Positions 1 to 8,320 of a DNA stretch of 64,000 nucleotides are shown here, in pieces. The DNA comes from Rhizobiaceae bacterium. Its GTDB lineage: Bacteria; Pseudomonadota; Alphaproteobacteria; Rhizobiales; Rhizobiaceae. The position numbers and the translations under genes were made by a program. Numbering within the stretch: the stretch's first letter is position 1; each line of letters begins with the position of its first letter. Location of the stretch: NCBI GenBank assembly GCA_025698895.1, contig JAILWO010000003.1, positions 682,001 through 746,000 on the forward strand. The letters are read 5' to 3'. The notes beneath the pieces were generated by a model, which had not been told where the DNA came from, made no database searches, and saw only the letters and a list, made by a program, of their open reading frames with translations.

Positions 1-43
1 CGACATGAAGGCCTATATGGACGAGCTCTGGGGCGGGAACTGA
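1..43 (+). CDS. Antitoxin C-terminus (VapB-like), truncated by window start
   Basis: The first 43 bases hold an open frame ending in TGA at 41-43. Its visible tail is DMKAYMDELWGGN. The stop overlaps the ATG of the PIN-domain toxin that follows (TGATG arrangement), which is the usual layout of vapBC operons. From position alone it is inferred to be the C-terminal end of the cognate antitoxin. The DNA-binding part lies outside the window, so the family cannot be named. Confidence 0.5.
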   Translation, partial: DMKAYMDELWGGN

Positions 44-471
44 TGTTTCTCGACGCCTCGGTGATCGTGGCATTGCTGATTCGCGAGCAGGGTTACGAGG
101 ATATCGAGCGCCTGCTCTCCGAGCACCGGGCCCCGTTCCATTCCTCGGCCATTGCCCGGTATGAAGCCGCCCATGGGATCGCCCGAGCCATCGCCGCAGG
201 CACTAAGCCGGCCGCACGGCCGACAGCAGCACACCTGAAGCAGGCGGCCGAAGCCGTGGACGAAATGTTCGAGGACCTACTGGTCGAAGACGTTCCGATC
301 ACACCCGAAGTCGGTCATCTGGCGCTCGCGGCCAGCGCCCAGTACGGCAAGGCGGTCGGCCACGCCGCGGATCTCAACCTCGGTGACTGCTTTGCCTATG
401 CCTGCGCAAAGTCACGTTCACTTCGGCTGGCCTACAAGGGCAACGACTTCATCCATACCGATCTGGCATGA
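43..471 (+). CDS. vapC: VapC-type PIN-domain ribonuclease toxin
   Basis: This 142-aa protein is a PIN-domain endoribonuclease, the toxin half of a type II toxin-antitoxin pair that typically cleaves tRNA or rRNA. The N-terminal MFLDASVIVALL carries the first catalytic aspartate (D4) after a hydrophobic strand. The acidic cluster continues in the middle of the protein and in NLGDCFAYACA near residue 113, followed by the typical C-terminal strand LAYKGNDF and the tail HTDL. The length is normal for VapC. The start codon overlaps the stop of the upstream antitoxin fragment, so the two are translationally coupled. The RNA target cannot be read from the sequence. Confidence 0.88.
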   Translation: MFLDASVIVALLIREQGYEDIERLLSEHRAPFHSSAIARYEAAHGIARAIAAGTKPAARPTAAHLKQAAEAVDEMFEDLLVEDVPITPEVGHLALAASAQYGKAVGHAADLNLGDCFAYACAKSRSLRLAYKGNDFIHTDLA

Positions 472-544
472 CTGAAGTGGCGCTTTGGGAATTGCCTTGG
501 CCGGCAAGCGTGGCTAGTCGGATAGTCCAGTTGAGGAGTGGAGG

Positions 545-1366
545 ATGGCCGAAGGCAGTTCAGCCGCCGTGAGGCTGCGCGGAGTCGAAATCGGATTCGA
601 CCTTGCGAATGGCGGGCGATTTGATGCGGTCGCGGCGACCGACCTGGCGGTGGGAGACCACGAGTTCGTCGCCATCGTCGGCCCGACCGGATGCGGCAAG
701 TCTACGCTGCTCAACGTGGCGGCCGGCCTTCTGAAGCCGAGCGCCGGCACGGTGGAAATCTTCGGCCGACCCCTCAACGACATCAACCGGCAGGCGGGCT
801 ATCTCTTCCAGCAGGACGCGCTGATGCCGTGGAAAACGGCGATCGAAAACGTCGCGATCGGTCTGGAGGTCGCGGGAGTTCGGTCGCGCGAAGCCCGCGA
901 ACGGGCCCGCGAGTGGTTGGCGCGCGTGGGGCTCGGTGCGTTCGCCGACCGCTATCCCCAGATGCTGTCGGGCGGCCAGCGCAAGCGTGTCGGGCTCGCG
1001 CAGGTGTTGATCCGCGATCCCAAGCTTCTGCTGATGGACGAGCCGTTCGGGCCGCTGGACGCGCAAACGCGTCTGATCATGGGCGACCTTCTCCTGAAGC
1101 TGTGGTCCGAGGATCGCAAGGCCGTGATGTTCGTGACCCACGATCTCGATGAGGCCATCGCGCTGTCGGACCGGGTGGTCATCATGTCGGCCGGCCCGCA
1201 ATCGAGGATCATCGGCGATTTCGCCGTGCCGCTGGAGCGGCCGCGCGACGTGGGCGAGATTCGCCACGACCCGCGGTTCAATGCTCTGCATCGCGAAATC
1301 TGGGATGCGCTCAGGGACCAGGTGATGGCCGCCTATCGCGACACCTCCGGGGCGCCCGCCGCATGA
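545..1366 (+). CDS. ABC transporter ATP-binding protein, NitT/TauT family
   Basis: A 273-aa cytoplasmic ATPase of the nitrate/taurine/sulfonate importer class (SsuB/TauB/NrtD-like). It shows Walker A GPTGCGKSTL near residue 48, a Q-loop (YLFQQDALMPWKT), the signature LSGGQRKRVGLAQVL near 141, Walker B LLLMDEPFGPLD and the H-loop FVTHDLDEA. It powers the permease encoded next: its TGA overlaps that gene's ATG by four bases (1363-1366). The binding protein follows about 50 nt after the permease. The start at 545 is preceded by the purine-rich stretch GAGTGGAG. The family does not reveal whether the substrate is a sulfonate, nitrate, a pyrimidine precursor or something else. Confidence 0.92.
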   Translation: MAEGSSAAVRLRGVEIGFDLANGGRFDAVAATDLAVGDHEFVAIVGPTGCGKSTLLNVAAGLLKPSAGTVEIFGRPLNDINRQAGYLFQQDALMPWKTAIENVAIGLEVAGVRSREARERAREWLARVGLGAFADRYPQMLSGGQRKRVGLAQVLIRDPKLLLMDEPFGPLDAQTRLIMGDLLLKLWSEDRKAVMFVTHDLDEAIALSDRVVIMSAGPQSRIIGDFAVPLERPRDVGEIRHDPRFNALHREIWDALRDQVMAAYRDTSGAPAA

Positions 1367-2139
1367 ACCGGGGCATTCTCCTTTCGCTGCAGATACTCGT
1401 GGCAGCGGCCACTCTCGTGGTCTGGTATCTGGCCTCAGCGACGACGATCTTTGGCGATCCCAAGACAATCGCGTTCTTCTTCGGCGACCCGGTCAGCGTC
1501 ATCAAGCGGATCTGGGTCTGGTTCAGCGGCGGGACCATCTGGTATCACCTCGGCATCACCCTGACGGAGGCGGTGCTCGCTTTCGTCATCGGGGCCGTGG
1601 GCGGCGTGGTCTTCGGCTTCTGGTTCGCGCGAAAGCCGCTGCTGGCGGCCGTGTTCGACCCTTATGTGAAGGCGGCGAACGCGCTGCCGCGCGTGGTCCT
1701 GGCGCCGATCTTCGCGCTGTGGTTTGGCCTCGGCATCTGGTCGAAGGTGGCGCTGGGGGTGACGCTGGTCTTCTTCATCGTCTTCTTCAACGTCTATCAG
1801 GGCGTCAAGGAGGTGAGCCCGACGGTGCTGAACAATGCCCGGATGCTAGGAATGAACGAGCGCCAGTTGCTGCGGCATATCTACATGCCGTCGGCCCTTT
1901 CCTGGGTCTTTTCGAGCCTCCATACGTCGGTGGGCTTCGCCGTGGTCGGCGCCGTCGTCGGCGAGTATCTCGGCTCGGCCGCGGGCCTGGGCTACCTTAT
2001 CCACCAGGCCGAGGGCGTGTTCGACGTCGTGGGCGTGTTCGCCGGCATGTTCGTTCTGATGGGCTTCGTTCTGGTGGTCGACGGCATCGTCACGGTGGTC
2101 GAGCGGCGATTGCTCGCCTGGCGAGGCGGAAACGGATGA
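1363..2139 (+). CDS. ABC transporter permease, NitT/TauT family
   Basis: A 258-aa integral membrane protein of the BPD_transp_1 fold (SsuC/TauC-like), with about six hydrophobic segments beginning at residues 5-25. The cytoplasmic EAA-loop region is visible around NNARMLGMNERQLLRHIYMPSALSW (residues about 156-180), where the partner ATPase docks. It overlaps the ATPase gene by ATGA and forms the transmembrane channel of the importer completed by the binding protein at 2192. Length is normal for the family. Confidence 0.92.
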   Translation: MNRGILLSLQILVAAATLVVWYLASATTIFGDPKTIAFFFGDPVSVIKRIWVWFSGGTIWYHLGITLTEAVLAFVIGAVGGVVFGFWFARKPLLAAVFDPYVKAANALPRVVLAPIFALWFGLGIWSKVALGVTLVFFIVFFNVYQGVKEVSPTVLNNARMLGMNERQLLRHIYMPSALSWVFSSLHTSVGFAVVGAVVGEYLGSAAGLGYLIHQAEGVFDVVGVFAGMFVLMGFVLVVDGIVTVVERRLLAWRGGNG

Positions 2140-2191
2140 GGCCGGAAGGTCGCGTCGTGAGTGCAAGGGTGGAAAACGAGAGGAGACCGAG

Positions 2192-3214
2192 ATGAAACGC
2201 AGAACCATATTGATGGGTGGCGCGACGCTGGCGCTGGGCACCATGGCGGGCCGGCTGCCGGCCTTCGCGCAGGATGACAAGCCCGAAAAGACCAACGTGA
2301 CGCTGGGCGTGGGCGGCAAGCCGCTTCTTTATTATCTGCCGCTGACGATCGCGGAGAAGAAGGGCTTCTTCGAGGAGCAGGGACTCCAGGTCACCATCAA
2401 CGACTTCGCCGGCGGCTCGAAATCGCTGCAGGCGCTGGTCGGCGGCTCGGTGGATGTGGTCACCGGCGCCTACGAACACACGATCCGCATGCAGCACAAG
2501 GGACAGGACATCGTCGGCATCTGCAACCTCGGCCGGTTCCCCGGTATTGTGCTCGCAGTGCGCAAGGACCTTGCCGATGAGGTCAAGTCGGTCGCCGATC
2601 TCAAGGGGCGCACGATGGGCGTGACGGCTCCCGGCTCCTCGACTTCGCTGTTGCTGCAATATGCGCTGCTCAAGAACGGCCTCGGAGCCGAGGACGTCTC
2701 GATGGTCGGCGTGGGCGGCGGCGCGGGGGCGGTGGCCGCCATCAAGCAGGGTCAGGTCGAGGGCCTGTCGCATCTCGATCCGGTGATCGCGCAACTGCAG
2801 TTCGACGGGGACATCGAGGTGTTGCTCGACACGCGCACGGAAGCAGGCACACGCGAACTGTTCGGCGGCGCGAACCCGGCCGCGACGCTCTACACGACCG
2901 GCGCGTTCATCGAGGAGAATCCGGTGACGGCCCAGCGCCTGGTCAACGGCTTCCTAGCCGCGCTCGACTGGCTGCAGACCGCATCGGCGGACGAGGTGGC
3001 CGACACGGTGCCCGAGGAATACCTGCTGGGCAATCGCGATCTCTACAAGCAGGCCGTCGAGAACTCCCGCGAGATGTATTCGCCCGACGGCGTGGTCGCC
3101 AAGGAGGGGTACGAGTCGATCATGGGAATGCTACAGACCCTCGACGAGGAGCTCGCCAATGCGGACGTGCCGTATGAAAGCACGTTCGACGCCCGCTTCG
3201 TGACGGCTTCATAG
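2192..3214 (+). CDS. ABC transporter substrate-binding protein (NMT1/SsuA-like)
   Basis: A 340-aa periplasmic binding protein of the NMT1/THI5/SsuA type. The N-terminus MKRRTILMGGATLALG has a twin-arginine-like start and a hydrophobic core, with likely cleavage after AFA near residue 26. The mature part begins with a strand (NVTLGVGGKPLLYYLPLTIAEKKGFF) typical of this family, followed by NDFAGGSKSLQALVGGSVDVV and a later TAPGSSTSLLLQYAL ligand-binding loop. The ribosome site GAGAGGAG lies just upstream. It is the third gene of the importer operon and defines the substrate, which is unknown. A hairpin at 3223-3251 closes the operon. Confidence 0.9.
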   Translation: MKRRTILMGGATLALGTMAGRLPAFAQDDKPEKTNVTLGVGGKPLLYYLPLTIAEKKGFFEEQGLQVTINDFAGGSKSLQALVGGSVDVVTGAYEHTIRMQHKGQDIVGICNLGRFPGIVLAVRKDLADEVKSVADLKGRTMGVTAPGSSTSLLLQYALLKNGLGAEDVSMVGVGGGAGAVAAIKQGQVEGLSHLDPVIAQLQFDGDIEVLLDTRTEAGTRELFGGANPAATLYTTGAFIEENPVTAQRLVNGFLAALDWLQTASADEVADTVPEEYLLGNRDLYKQAVENSREMYSPDGVVAKEGYESIMGMLQTLDEELANADVPYESTFDARFVTAS

Positions 3215-3222
3215 TCTGGCAA

Positions 3223-3251
3223 GGCGGAAGCGGCCCCGTGTTGCTTCCGCC
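3223..3251. terminator. Bidirectional terminator-like hairpin
   Basis: GGCGGAAGC at 3223-3231 pairs perfectly with GCTTCCGCC at 3243-3251 around an 11-nt loop. It sits 9 bases after the stop of the binding-protein gene and touches the stop codon of the convergent DUF924 gene. There is no long T-run, so termination strength is uncertain. Confidence 0.5.
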
Positions 3252-3895
3252 TACGATCCGGGCGGAGGCGGCGGGCTCCTCAGATGCGGGAAGTCGCCTT
3301 TCGCGATACAGGCCTCTTCCTCGGGCGTCGAGGCGCGGCCAAGCACCGCGTTTCGGTGCGGGTGACGGCCGAAAGCTGCTATGACGGCGCGCACCGCCAC
3401 GGGCTGGCTGGCCGCGAATTCATAACCCGGTTTCAGCGCCTGCGGCGCCTCGTCGAGTATGGCCCGGCCAAGTTCGATGGCGCGGTCGAGGCGCGCGAGA
3501 TGGTCCGGTCCCTCGCAATGGCCGAGCGGCAGATTGTAGGTGGTCTTGTGCCAGGGGGTGGGCAAGGCGTCATAGTGGCCGTTGCCATGGCCTTCCAGAC
3601 ATAGCGCCAGCGCTTTCCCGTCCTGCGCGAAGGCAAGCGGGCTGTCGCGGTGGATGGAGCGCGGAAACTGATCGAGCACGATGATCAGCGCCATCCGGCC
3701 GAGCGGATCGGCCGCCCAGTGGTCGAACTCGCCTTCCGCGCCGCGGGCGGCGGTTTCGGTGAAGCGCGCGATGATCTCCTCGTCCGCGCCGCCCCGCATG
3801 CGCCATTTCCAGTGTTGGCCGTGCAGCATCGGGTCCACCGAAAGGTCGGTGCCTTCGGGAAACCAGAAATCGAGTACTGGCTGCCATTCGGACAT
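3251..3895 (-). CDS. DUF924 family protein
   Basis: A 214-aa soluble protein of the DUF924 family, whose biochemical role is not established. The family hallmark is visible at the N-terminus (VLDFWFPEG), followed by a tryptophan-rich helix (HWKWRM) and the conserved block ALIIVLDQFPRSIHR near residue 70. Near the C-terminus is AAFGRHPHRNAVLGRASTPEE, and the fold is probably an all-alpha TPR-like bundle. It ends in a short proline run. It lies 94 nt downstream of kynureninase on the same strand and may be co-transcribed. The ATG at 3895 was chosen because it places the family motif at residue 8. Confidence 0.85.
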   Translation of the reverse strand: MSEWQPVLDFWFPEGTDLSVDPMLHGQHWKWRMRGGADEEIIARFTETAARGAEGEFDHWAADPLGRMALIIVLDQFPRSIHRDSPLAFAQDGKALALCLEGHGNGHYDALPTPWHKTTYNLPLGHCEGPDHLARLDRAIELGRAILDEAPQALKPGYEFAASQPVAVRAVIAAFGRHPHRNAVLGRASTPEEEACIAKGDFPHLRSPPPPPGS

Positions 3896-3989
3896 CGGCG
3901 CGATCCGGGAGTAATGAAGACACCGATGTTCGCGCCGGGCGGGGCGGTTGTCAATTTCGAAGTGACGGCGGGTTGCCGCCCCACGACCG

Positions 3990-5267
3990 TCACGTCACCA
4001 GCTTTTTCTCGGCGAAGCGCGGCTCGCGCCACAGGCCGGTTTCCATGATCCTTTCGAGCGCGAGCACGGCGAGTGCCGCGTCCTCGAAGGAGACGTAGAG
4101 CGGCGTGAAGCCGAAGCGCAGTATGTCGGGCGCGCGGAAATCGCCGATCACCCCCGAAGCGATCAGCGCCTGCATGATCGGCCAACCGTCATCATGCGTC
4201 AGCGCGACCTGGCTGCCACGCTGGGACCCATCGCGAGGCGTGATGACCGTCAGGCCATGCCGCGCGAGCCGTTCGTCGGCAAGCTCGATGAAGAAGGCGG
4301 TGAGCGCCAGCGACTTGTCGCGGATGGCCTCGATCGTCGTCGCCTCGAACACCGACAGCGACTCCATCAGCGGTATGTAGGACAGCACCGGCGGCGTGCC
4401 GCAGCGGAACTTCTCGATGGTTTCGGCTGGCGAAAAGTCGATGTCGAAGGCGAATGGCGCGGCGTGACCCTGCCAGCCGGTCAGCGGGGTGGCCGCCGCC
4501 TCGAGATGGCGCGCGGCGACGTAGAGCCAGGCCGGGCCGCCAGGGCCGGCATTGAGATATTTGTAGGTGCAGCCGACGGCGAAATCAGCCCTGGCGGCTC
4601 CAAGGTCGACGGGAAGCGCGCCGAGCGAATGGGCAAGGTCCCATATCACCAGAGCGCCGGCCTCGTGCGCGGCTTTCGTGACGGCGGTCATGTCGCGCAG
4701 CCGGCCGGTACGGTAGTTGACATGCGACAGGCACACCACCGCCGTATCGGCCGACAGCAGCCCAAGCACGGAAGCGTCGTCGTCCTCGGCGAGATCGAGG
4801 CGCGCCTCGGGGAAGCGGCCGCGAATGGCCCCCTGGAGGATGTGGACATCGGTGGGGAAGTTGTTCCGCTCGGAGATCACGCCACGGCGGCCAGGCCGCA
4901 TGGCCATCGCAGCGCAGAAGGTCTTGTAGAGATTAACTGAGGTGGAATCGCACACCAGCACCTCGCTGGGTGCCGCGCCCATCAGCGCGGCCAGCCGATC
5001 GCCAACCGTAACGGGCAGCATGTGCCAGCCCTCGGCATTCCAGGAGCGGATCAGGCCGTCCGCCCAGCCTCGCGTCATCGCCGCCTGCATGGCGGCGGTG
5101 GCGGTGGCCGGCATGGCGCCCAGTGAATTGCCGTCGAGATAGACGCCGTCGGGAAGGGCGAAACGGGCGCGCAAGGCGGCGAGCGGATCAGCGCCGTCTC
5201 GCTCGCGCGCGGCGTCGAGGAGGGGCGAGGAAGCGGCGCGGAGCGTGGCGAGGAGGTCGGCTGTCAT
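3990..5267 (-). CDS. kynU: Kynureninase
   Basis: A 425-aa fold-type I PLP enzyme that hydrolyses L-kynurenine (or 3-hydroxykynurenine) to anthranilate and alanine in tryptophan catabolism. Family motifs are clear: VYLDGNSLGAMP near residue 40, VLVCDSTSVNLYK, VNYRTGRLRDM, the PLP-phosphate region IWDLAHSLGALPVDL, and the Schiff-base lysine K236 in GCTYKYLNAGPGG. Length is normal (about 400-430). No kynurenine formamidase or tryptophan dioxygenase lies adjacent; the cyclase-family gene at 11.4-12.4 kb is exported and is not an obvious partner. It is divergent from the alcohol dehydrogenase across a 149-bp gap. Confidence 0.95.
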   Translation of the reverse strand: MTADLLATLRAASSPLLDAARERDGADPLAALRARFALPDGVYLDGNSLGAMPATATAAMQAAMTRGWADGLIRSWNAEGWHMLPVTVGDRLAALMGAAPSEVLVCDSTSVNLYKTFCAAMAMRPGRRGVISERNNFPTDVHILQGAIRGRFPEARLDLAEDDDASVLGLLSADTAVVCLSHVNYRTGRLRDMTAVTKAAHEAGALVIWDLAHSLGALPVDLGAARADFAVGCTYKYLNAGPGGPAWLYVAARHLEAAATPLTGWQGHAAPFAFDIDFSPAETIEKFRCGTPPVLSYIPLMESLSVFEATTIEAIRDKSLALTAFFIELADERLARHGLTVITPRDGSQRGSQVALTHDDGWPIMQALIASGVIGDFRAPDILRFGFTPLYVSFEDAALAVLALERIMETGLWREPRFAEKKLVT

Positions 5268-5416
5268 GGACCGGGGGATAGCCGAGCGCGAGGCGGAAGG
5301 CGAGAGGGTTGAGCGAGTGCCTTCTCCCGTCCGGGAGGGCGTCTGGAACAGCCGGCGCTTGACGCGGCGGACGGGGTGGGCGACGAGCGGGGCGAGACAA
5401 GGACAGGGAGGATGAC

Positions 5417-6547
5417 GTGCCGATCAGGACCCGTGCCGCCGTGCTGGCGGTTTCGCCGGTGGCGAGGCCCTATGCCGAGACCAGGCCGCTTTCGATCGAG
5501 GAGATCGAACTGGACGGACCGGGACATGGCGAGGTGCTGGTGCGCATCAGGGCGGCGGGGCTGTGCCACTCCGACCTGTCGGTGATCAATGGCGACCGCC
5601 CGCGTCCCACGCCGATGGCTCTGGGACACGAGGCCTCAGGCGAGGTCGAGGAGGTCGGGCCCGGCGTCGACGACCTGAAGGCGGGCGACCATGTGGTGAT
5701 GGTGTTCATGCCGTCCTGCGGGCACTGCCTGCCCTGCGCGGAAGGCAGGCCGGCGCTGTGCGAGCCGGGCGCGGCCGCGAATGGGGCGGGCACCCTGCTT
5801 TCGGGCGCGCGGCGGCTGAAATGGAAGGGCGGCGCGGTGCATCACCATATGGGCGTGTCGGCCTTCGCCGAACGCGCGGTGGTGTCGCGGCGCTCGCTGG
5901 TCAAGGTGACGCACGACATTCCCTTCGATCACGCCGCCCTGTTCGGCTGCGCGGTGCTGACGGGCGTGGGCGCCGCGGTCAACACGGCGGGGCTGAAGGC
6001 CGGACAGAGCCTGGCCGTGATCGGGCTGGGCGGTGTCGGGCTTGCGGCGCTGCTCGGCGGCGTGGCGGCGGGCGCGGGCGCGATCGTGGCGGTCGATCCC
6101 GTCAAGGAAAAGCGCGACATGGCCATGGCGCTCGGCGCGACACTGGTCGTCGACCCGACCGCCGACGATGCCGTCCAGACGGTCAAGGACGCGACCCACG
6201 GCGGCGTCGACGCGGCCGTCGAGGTGGCCGGGGCGGTGCGCGCGCTCGACTTCGCCTATCGCATCACCCGCCGCGGCGGGGTGACGGTGACGGGCGGGCT
6301 GGCCAATCCGGCGCATACGATCGACATCCAGCAGGTGTCGCTGGTGGCGGAGGAACGTACGCTCAAGGGCAGCTATATCGGCTCCTGCGTGCCGGTGCGT
6401 GACATCCCGCGCTATGTCGACCTGTTCCGCGCCGGGCGCTTGCCGGTCGACAGGCTGATGACGGGCAAAGGGCCGCTCGAGGAGATTAATGCCGGCTTCG
6501 ACGCGCTGGCGGAGGGAAGGGCGGTCAGGCACGTCATCGAGCCGTAA
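5417..6547 (+). CDS. Zinc-dependent alcohol dehydrogenase (MDR family)
   Basis: A 376-aa medium-chain dehydrogenase/reductase. The GroES-like N-terminal domain has the catalytic-zinc region AGLCHSDLSVINGDRP and ALGHEASGEVEEVG. A structural-zinc lobe follows (SCGHCLPCAEGRPALCEPG), with four cysteines at the expected spacing. The Rossmann domain carries GLGGVGLAALLGG near residue 203. The pattern is closest to class III/benzyl-type alcohol dehydrogenases. The GTG start at 5417 is preceded by GGGAGG nine bases upstream; the ATG five bases earlier is out of frame. The substrate is unknown. It stands alone, divergent from kynU. Confidence 0.88.
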   Translation: MPIRTRAAVLAVSPVARPYAETRPLSIEEIELDGPGHGEVLVRIRAAGLCHSDLSVINGDRPRPTPMALGHEASGEVEEVGPGVDDLKAGDHVVMVFMPSCGHCLPCAEGRPALCEPGAAANGAGTLLSGARRLKWKGGAVHHHMGVSAFAERAVVSRRSLVKVTHDIPFDHAALFGCAVLTGVGAAVNTAGLKAGQSLAVIGLGGVGLAALLGGVAAGAGAIVAVDPVKEKRDMAMALGATLVVDPTADDAVQTVKDATHGGVDAAVEVAGAVRALDFAYRITRRGGVTVTGGLANPAHTIDIQQVSLVAEERTLKGSYIGSCVPVRDIPRYVDLFRAGRLPVDRLMTGKGPLEEINAGFDALAEGRAVRHVIEP

Positions 6548-6592
6548 AGGGCGCCGATGCGACGTCAGCCGTTGGCCTGACGAGCCAACGGA

Positions 6593-7543
6593 TCACACCA
6601 GATCCAGGTCCCAATCCTGGCCGATCAGATCTTTGCCGAAGGAATGATGCGCTTCCTCGCGCACGAGACGAAAGCCGGTCGCCTCATAGATGCGGCGCGC
6701 CGAGACAAGCACGTCGTTGGTCCACAGCGTCACGCGGCGATAGCCGGCGGCGCGGGCAAAGGCGATGCATTCATCAACCAGGGCGCGGCCGATGCCCAAG
6801 CCGCGCGCCGACGGTTCGACATAGAGCAGGCGCAGCTTGGCGACCTCCTCGTCCTTGCTGACGAGAAAGACGGAACCGAGCACGTTGCCGCCGCGCTCGG
6901 CGATCCAGGCGCGTTCGCGCGCCGGGTCGTTGGAACGGACGAAATCGAAGAGAATCTCGGCCACCAGCGCCTCGAAAGAGGCGTCCCAGCCATATTCCCG
7001 CGCGTAAAGCAGACCCTGCCGGTGCGCGATCCAGCCAAGATCGCCCACCTCCATGCCACGCAGGGTGAATTCCGGTTTGTCGGCAGACGGACCGCCAAGC
7101 AGGCGCTCGATACGCGCCATCGAGGCAACGAGATCGCGGCGGTCGCCTTCGGACAGTTCCGACAGGAGAGCGCCGACCTCTTCGCGCGAAGCTTCGTCGA
7201 GCGGCGCGAAGGCCGCGCGGCCGGCCTGCGTCAGCGCCAGCACGGACAGGCGCCCGTCACCGGTGGAGCGGCGGCGCGCAAGCAGGCCCCGCTCCATGAA
7301 CTTCCTGAGAATGCGCGACAGGTAGCCGGCATCGAGGCCCAGGTCGCGGCCGAGATCGGATGCCGACAACCCCTCCCGCGTGGCGAGTTCGTAGAGCACG
7401 CGCGCCTCGGTCAGCGTGAACGGGGAGTGGAGCAGCCCTTCCTCGAGCAGGCCGGCCCAACGTGAATGGAACCGGTTGAAGGCGCGCACGGCGGCTATCT
7501 CGGTTTCCAGAGGGGGCGAGGGAGCGGCGGCCGTAATGTCCAT
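6593..7543 (-). CDS. MarR-GNAT bifunctional regulator/acetyltransferase
   Basis: A 316-aa fusion. Residues 10-155 form a MarR winged helix (LLHSPFTLTEARVLYELATRE, a recognition helix around DLGLDAGYLSRILRKFMERGLL, then the wing ARRRSTGDGRLS). Residues about 165-316 form a GNAT N-acetyltransferase with the acetyl-CoA loop VEPSARGLGIGRALVDECIAFAR. Such fusions are known in many proteobacteria, where the acetylated substrate is usually unknown. The gene is divergent from a thioesterase, and a near-perfect palindrome sits between them at 7582-7594, a plausible self-operator. Confidence 0.9.
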   Translation of the reverse strand: MDITAAAPSPPLETEIAAVRAFNRFHSRWAGLLEEGLLHSPFTLTEARVLYELATREGLSASDLGRDLGLDAGYLSRILRKFMERGLLARRRSTGDGRLSVLALTQAGRAAFAPLDEASREEVGALLSELSEGDRRDLVASMARIERLLGGPSADKPEFTLRGMEVGDLGWIAHRQGLLYAREYGWDASFEALVAEILFDFVRSNDPARERAWIAERGGNVLGSVFLVSKDEEVAKLRLLYVEPSARGLGIGRALVDECIAFARAAGYRRVTLWTNDVLVSARRIYEATGFRLVREEAHHSFGKDLIGQDWDLDLV

Positions 7544-7581
7544 GGGTCTATTCCTTCTGCCGGCGACATTCCCTCAGGTAG

Positions 7582-7594
7582 TTGACTGAGTCAA
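7582..7594. promoter_or_regulatory. Candidate MarR operator palindrome
   Basis: TTGACTGAGTCAA is a 13-bp palindrome with 6-bp arms and one central base. It lies 39 bp upstream of the MarR-GNAT start (minus strand) and 59 bp upstream of the thioesterase start (plus strand). MarR proteins usually bind short palindromes of this kind in their own divergent promoters, so autoregulation plus control of the thioesterase is inferred. Confidence 0.45.
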
Positions 7595-7652
7595 GTAAAT
7601 CGCTGTCTCGACAAGTGCCACCGCCGCCGCCAAGAGTGGCGGGCGATCGACG

Positions 7653-8147
7653 ATGGAGAGTATGATGGATCTGGCGGCGGAAAGCGGGCGCGACCTCACC
7701 GGCCTTGAGCAGCTCAAGGCGCTGATGGCGTCGGGCCGCAACGCGCCGATCGCCGACACGCTGGACTTCACGCTGGCCGAGATCGAGGAAGGGCGGGTGG
7801 TGTTCGAGGGGACGCCGACGCTGAAGGTCTACAATCCGATCGGCGCGGTGCATGGCGGATGGGCGGCGACACTGCTCGATTCGGCCTGCGGCTGCGCGGT
7901 CCATTCCAGGCTGTTGGCCGAGCAGGCCTATACGACGCTGGAACTGAAGGTCGCCTATCACCGCGCGATGACCGAGACGACGGGCCTCGTCAGGGCCGAA
8001 GGCACGGTGATCTCGATGGGCCGGCGCGCGGCCTTCGCCGAGGCGAAACTCACCGATGCGAGCGGCCGGCTCTACGCCTCGGCCACGTCGACACTGATCG
8101 TGATGGACCGTCAGCGCCGGCCCGATAGCTCGCCTGCCGCCGGGTAA
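7653..8147 (+). CDS. PaaI-type hotdog-fold acyl-CoA thioesterase
   Basis: A 164-aa hotdog-fold protein of the PaaI/4HBT superfamily, which hydrolyses acyl- or aryl-CoA thioesters. The conserved active-site helix and preceding loop read YNPIGAVHGGWAATLLDSACGCAVHS (residues about 60-85), including the HGG motif. The later strands YTTLELKVAYHRAM and ISMGRRAAFAEAKLTD complete the fold. In-frame ATGs at 7662 and 7665 are alternative starts. It is divergent from the MarR-GNAT regulator, which may control it. The natural thioester substrate is unknown. Confidence 0.85.
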   Translation: MESMMDLAAESGRDLTGLEQLKALMASGRNAPIADTLDFTLAEIEEGRVVFEGTPTLKVYNPIGAVHGGWAATLLDSACGCAVHSRLLAEQAYTTLELKVAYHRAMTETTGLVRAEGTVISMGRRAAFAEAKLTDASGRLYASATSTLIVMDRQRRPDSSPAAG

Positions 8148-8320
8148 ATCTCGCGAACTATTTCGGTTGTTAAACCAAAGTGAACATTAGCGTCATCTTT
8201 GGTGCCCATTCGCTGCCCAATTCGCCCCTGTTCGCATCCGCGGCCGCCTCCCAGGCCACGGAAAAGATAACGACAAAGACCGCACGGCGATGCCGGCGGC
8301 CAACCCGGAACAGGAAATAC

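Noticed and set aside
8180-8320. Upstream extension of the lytic transglycosylase
   Set aside because: It would bury a good signal peptide at residue 48 and has no matching ribosome site; start 8321 is better.
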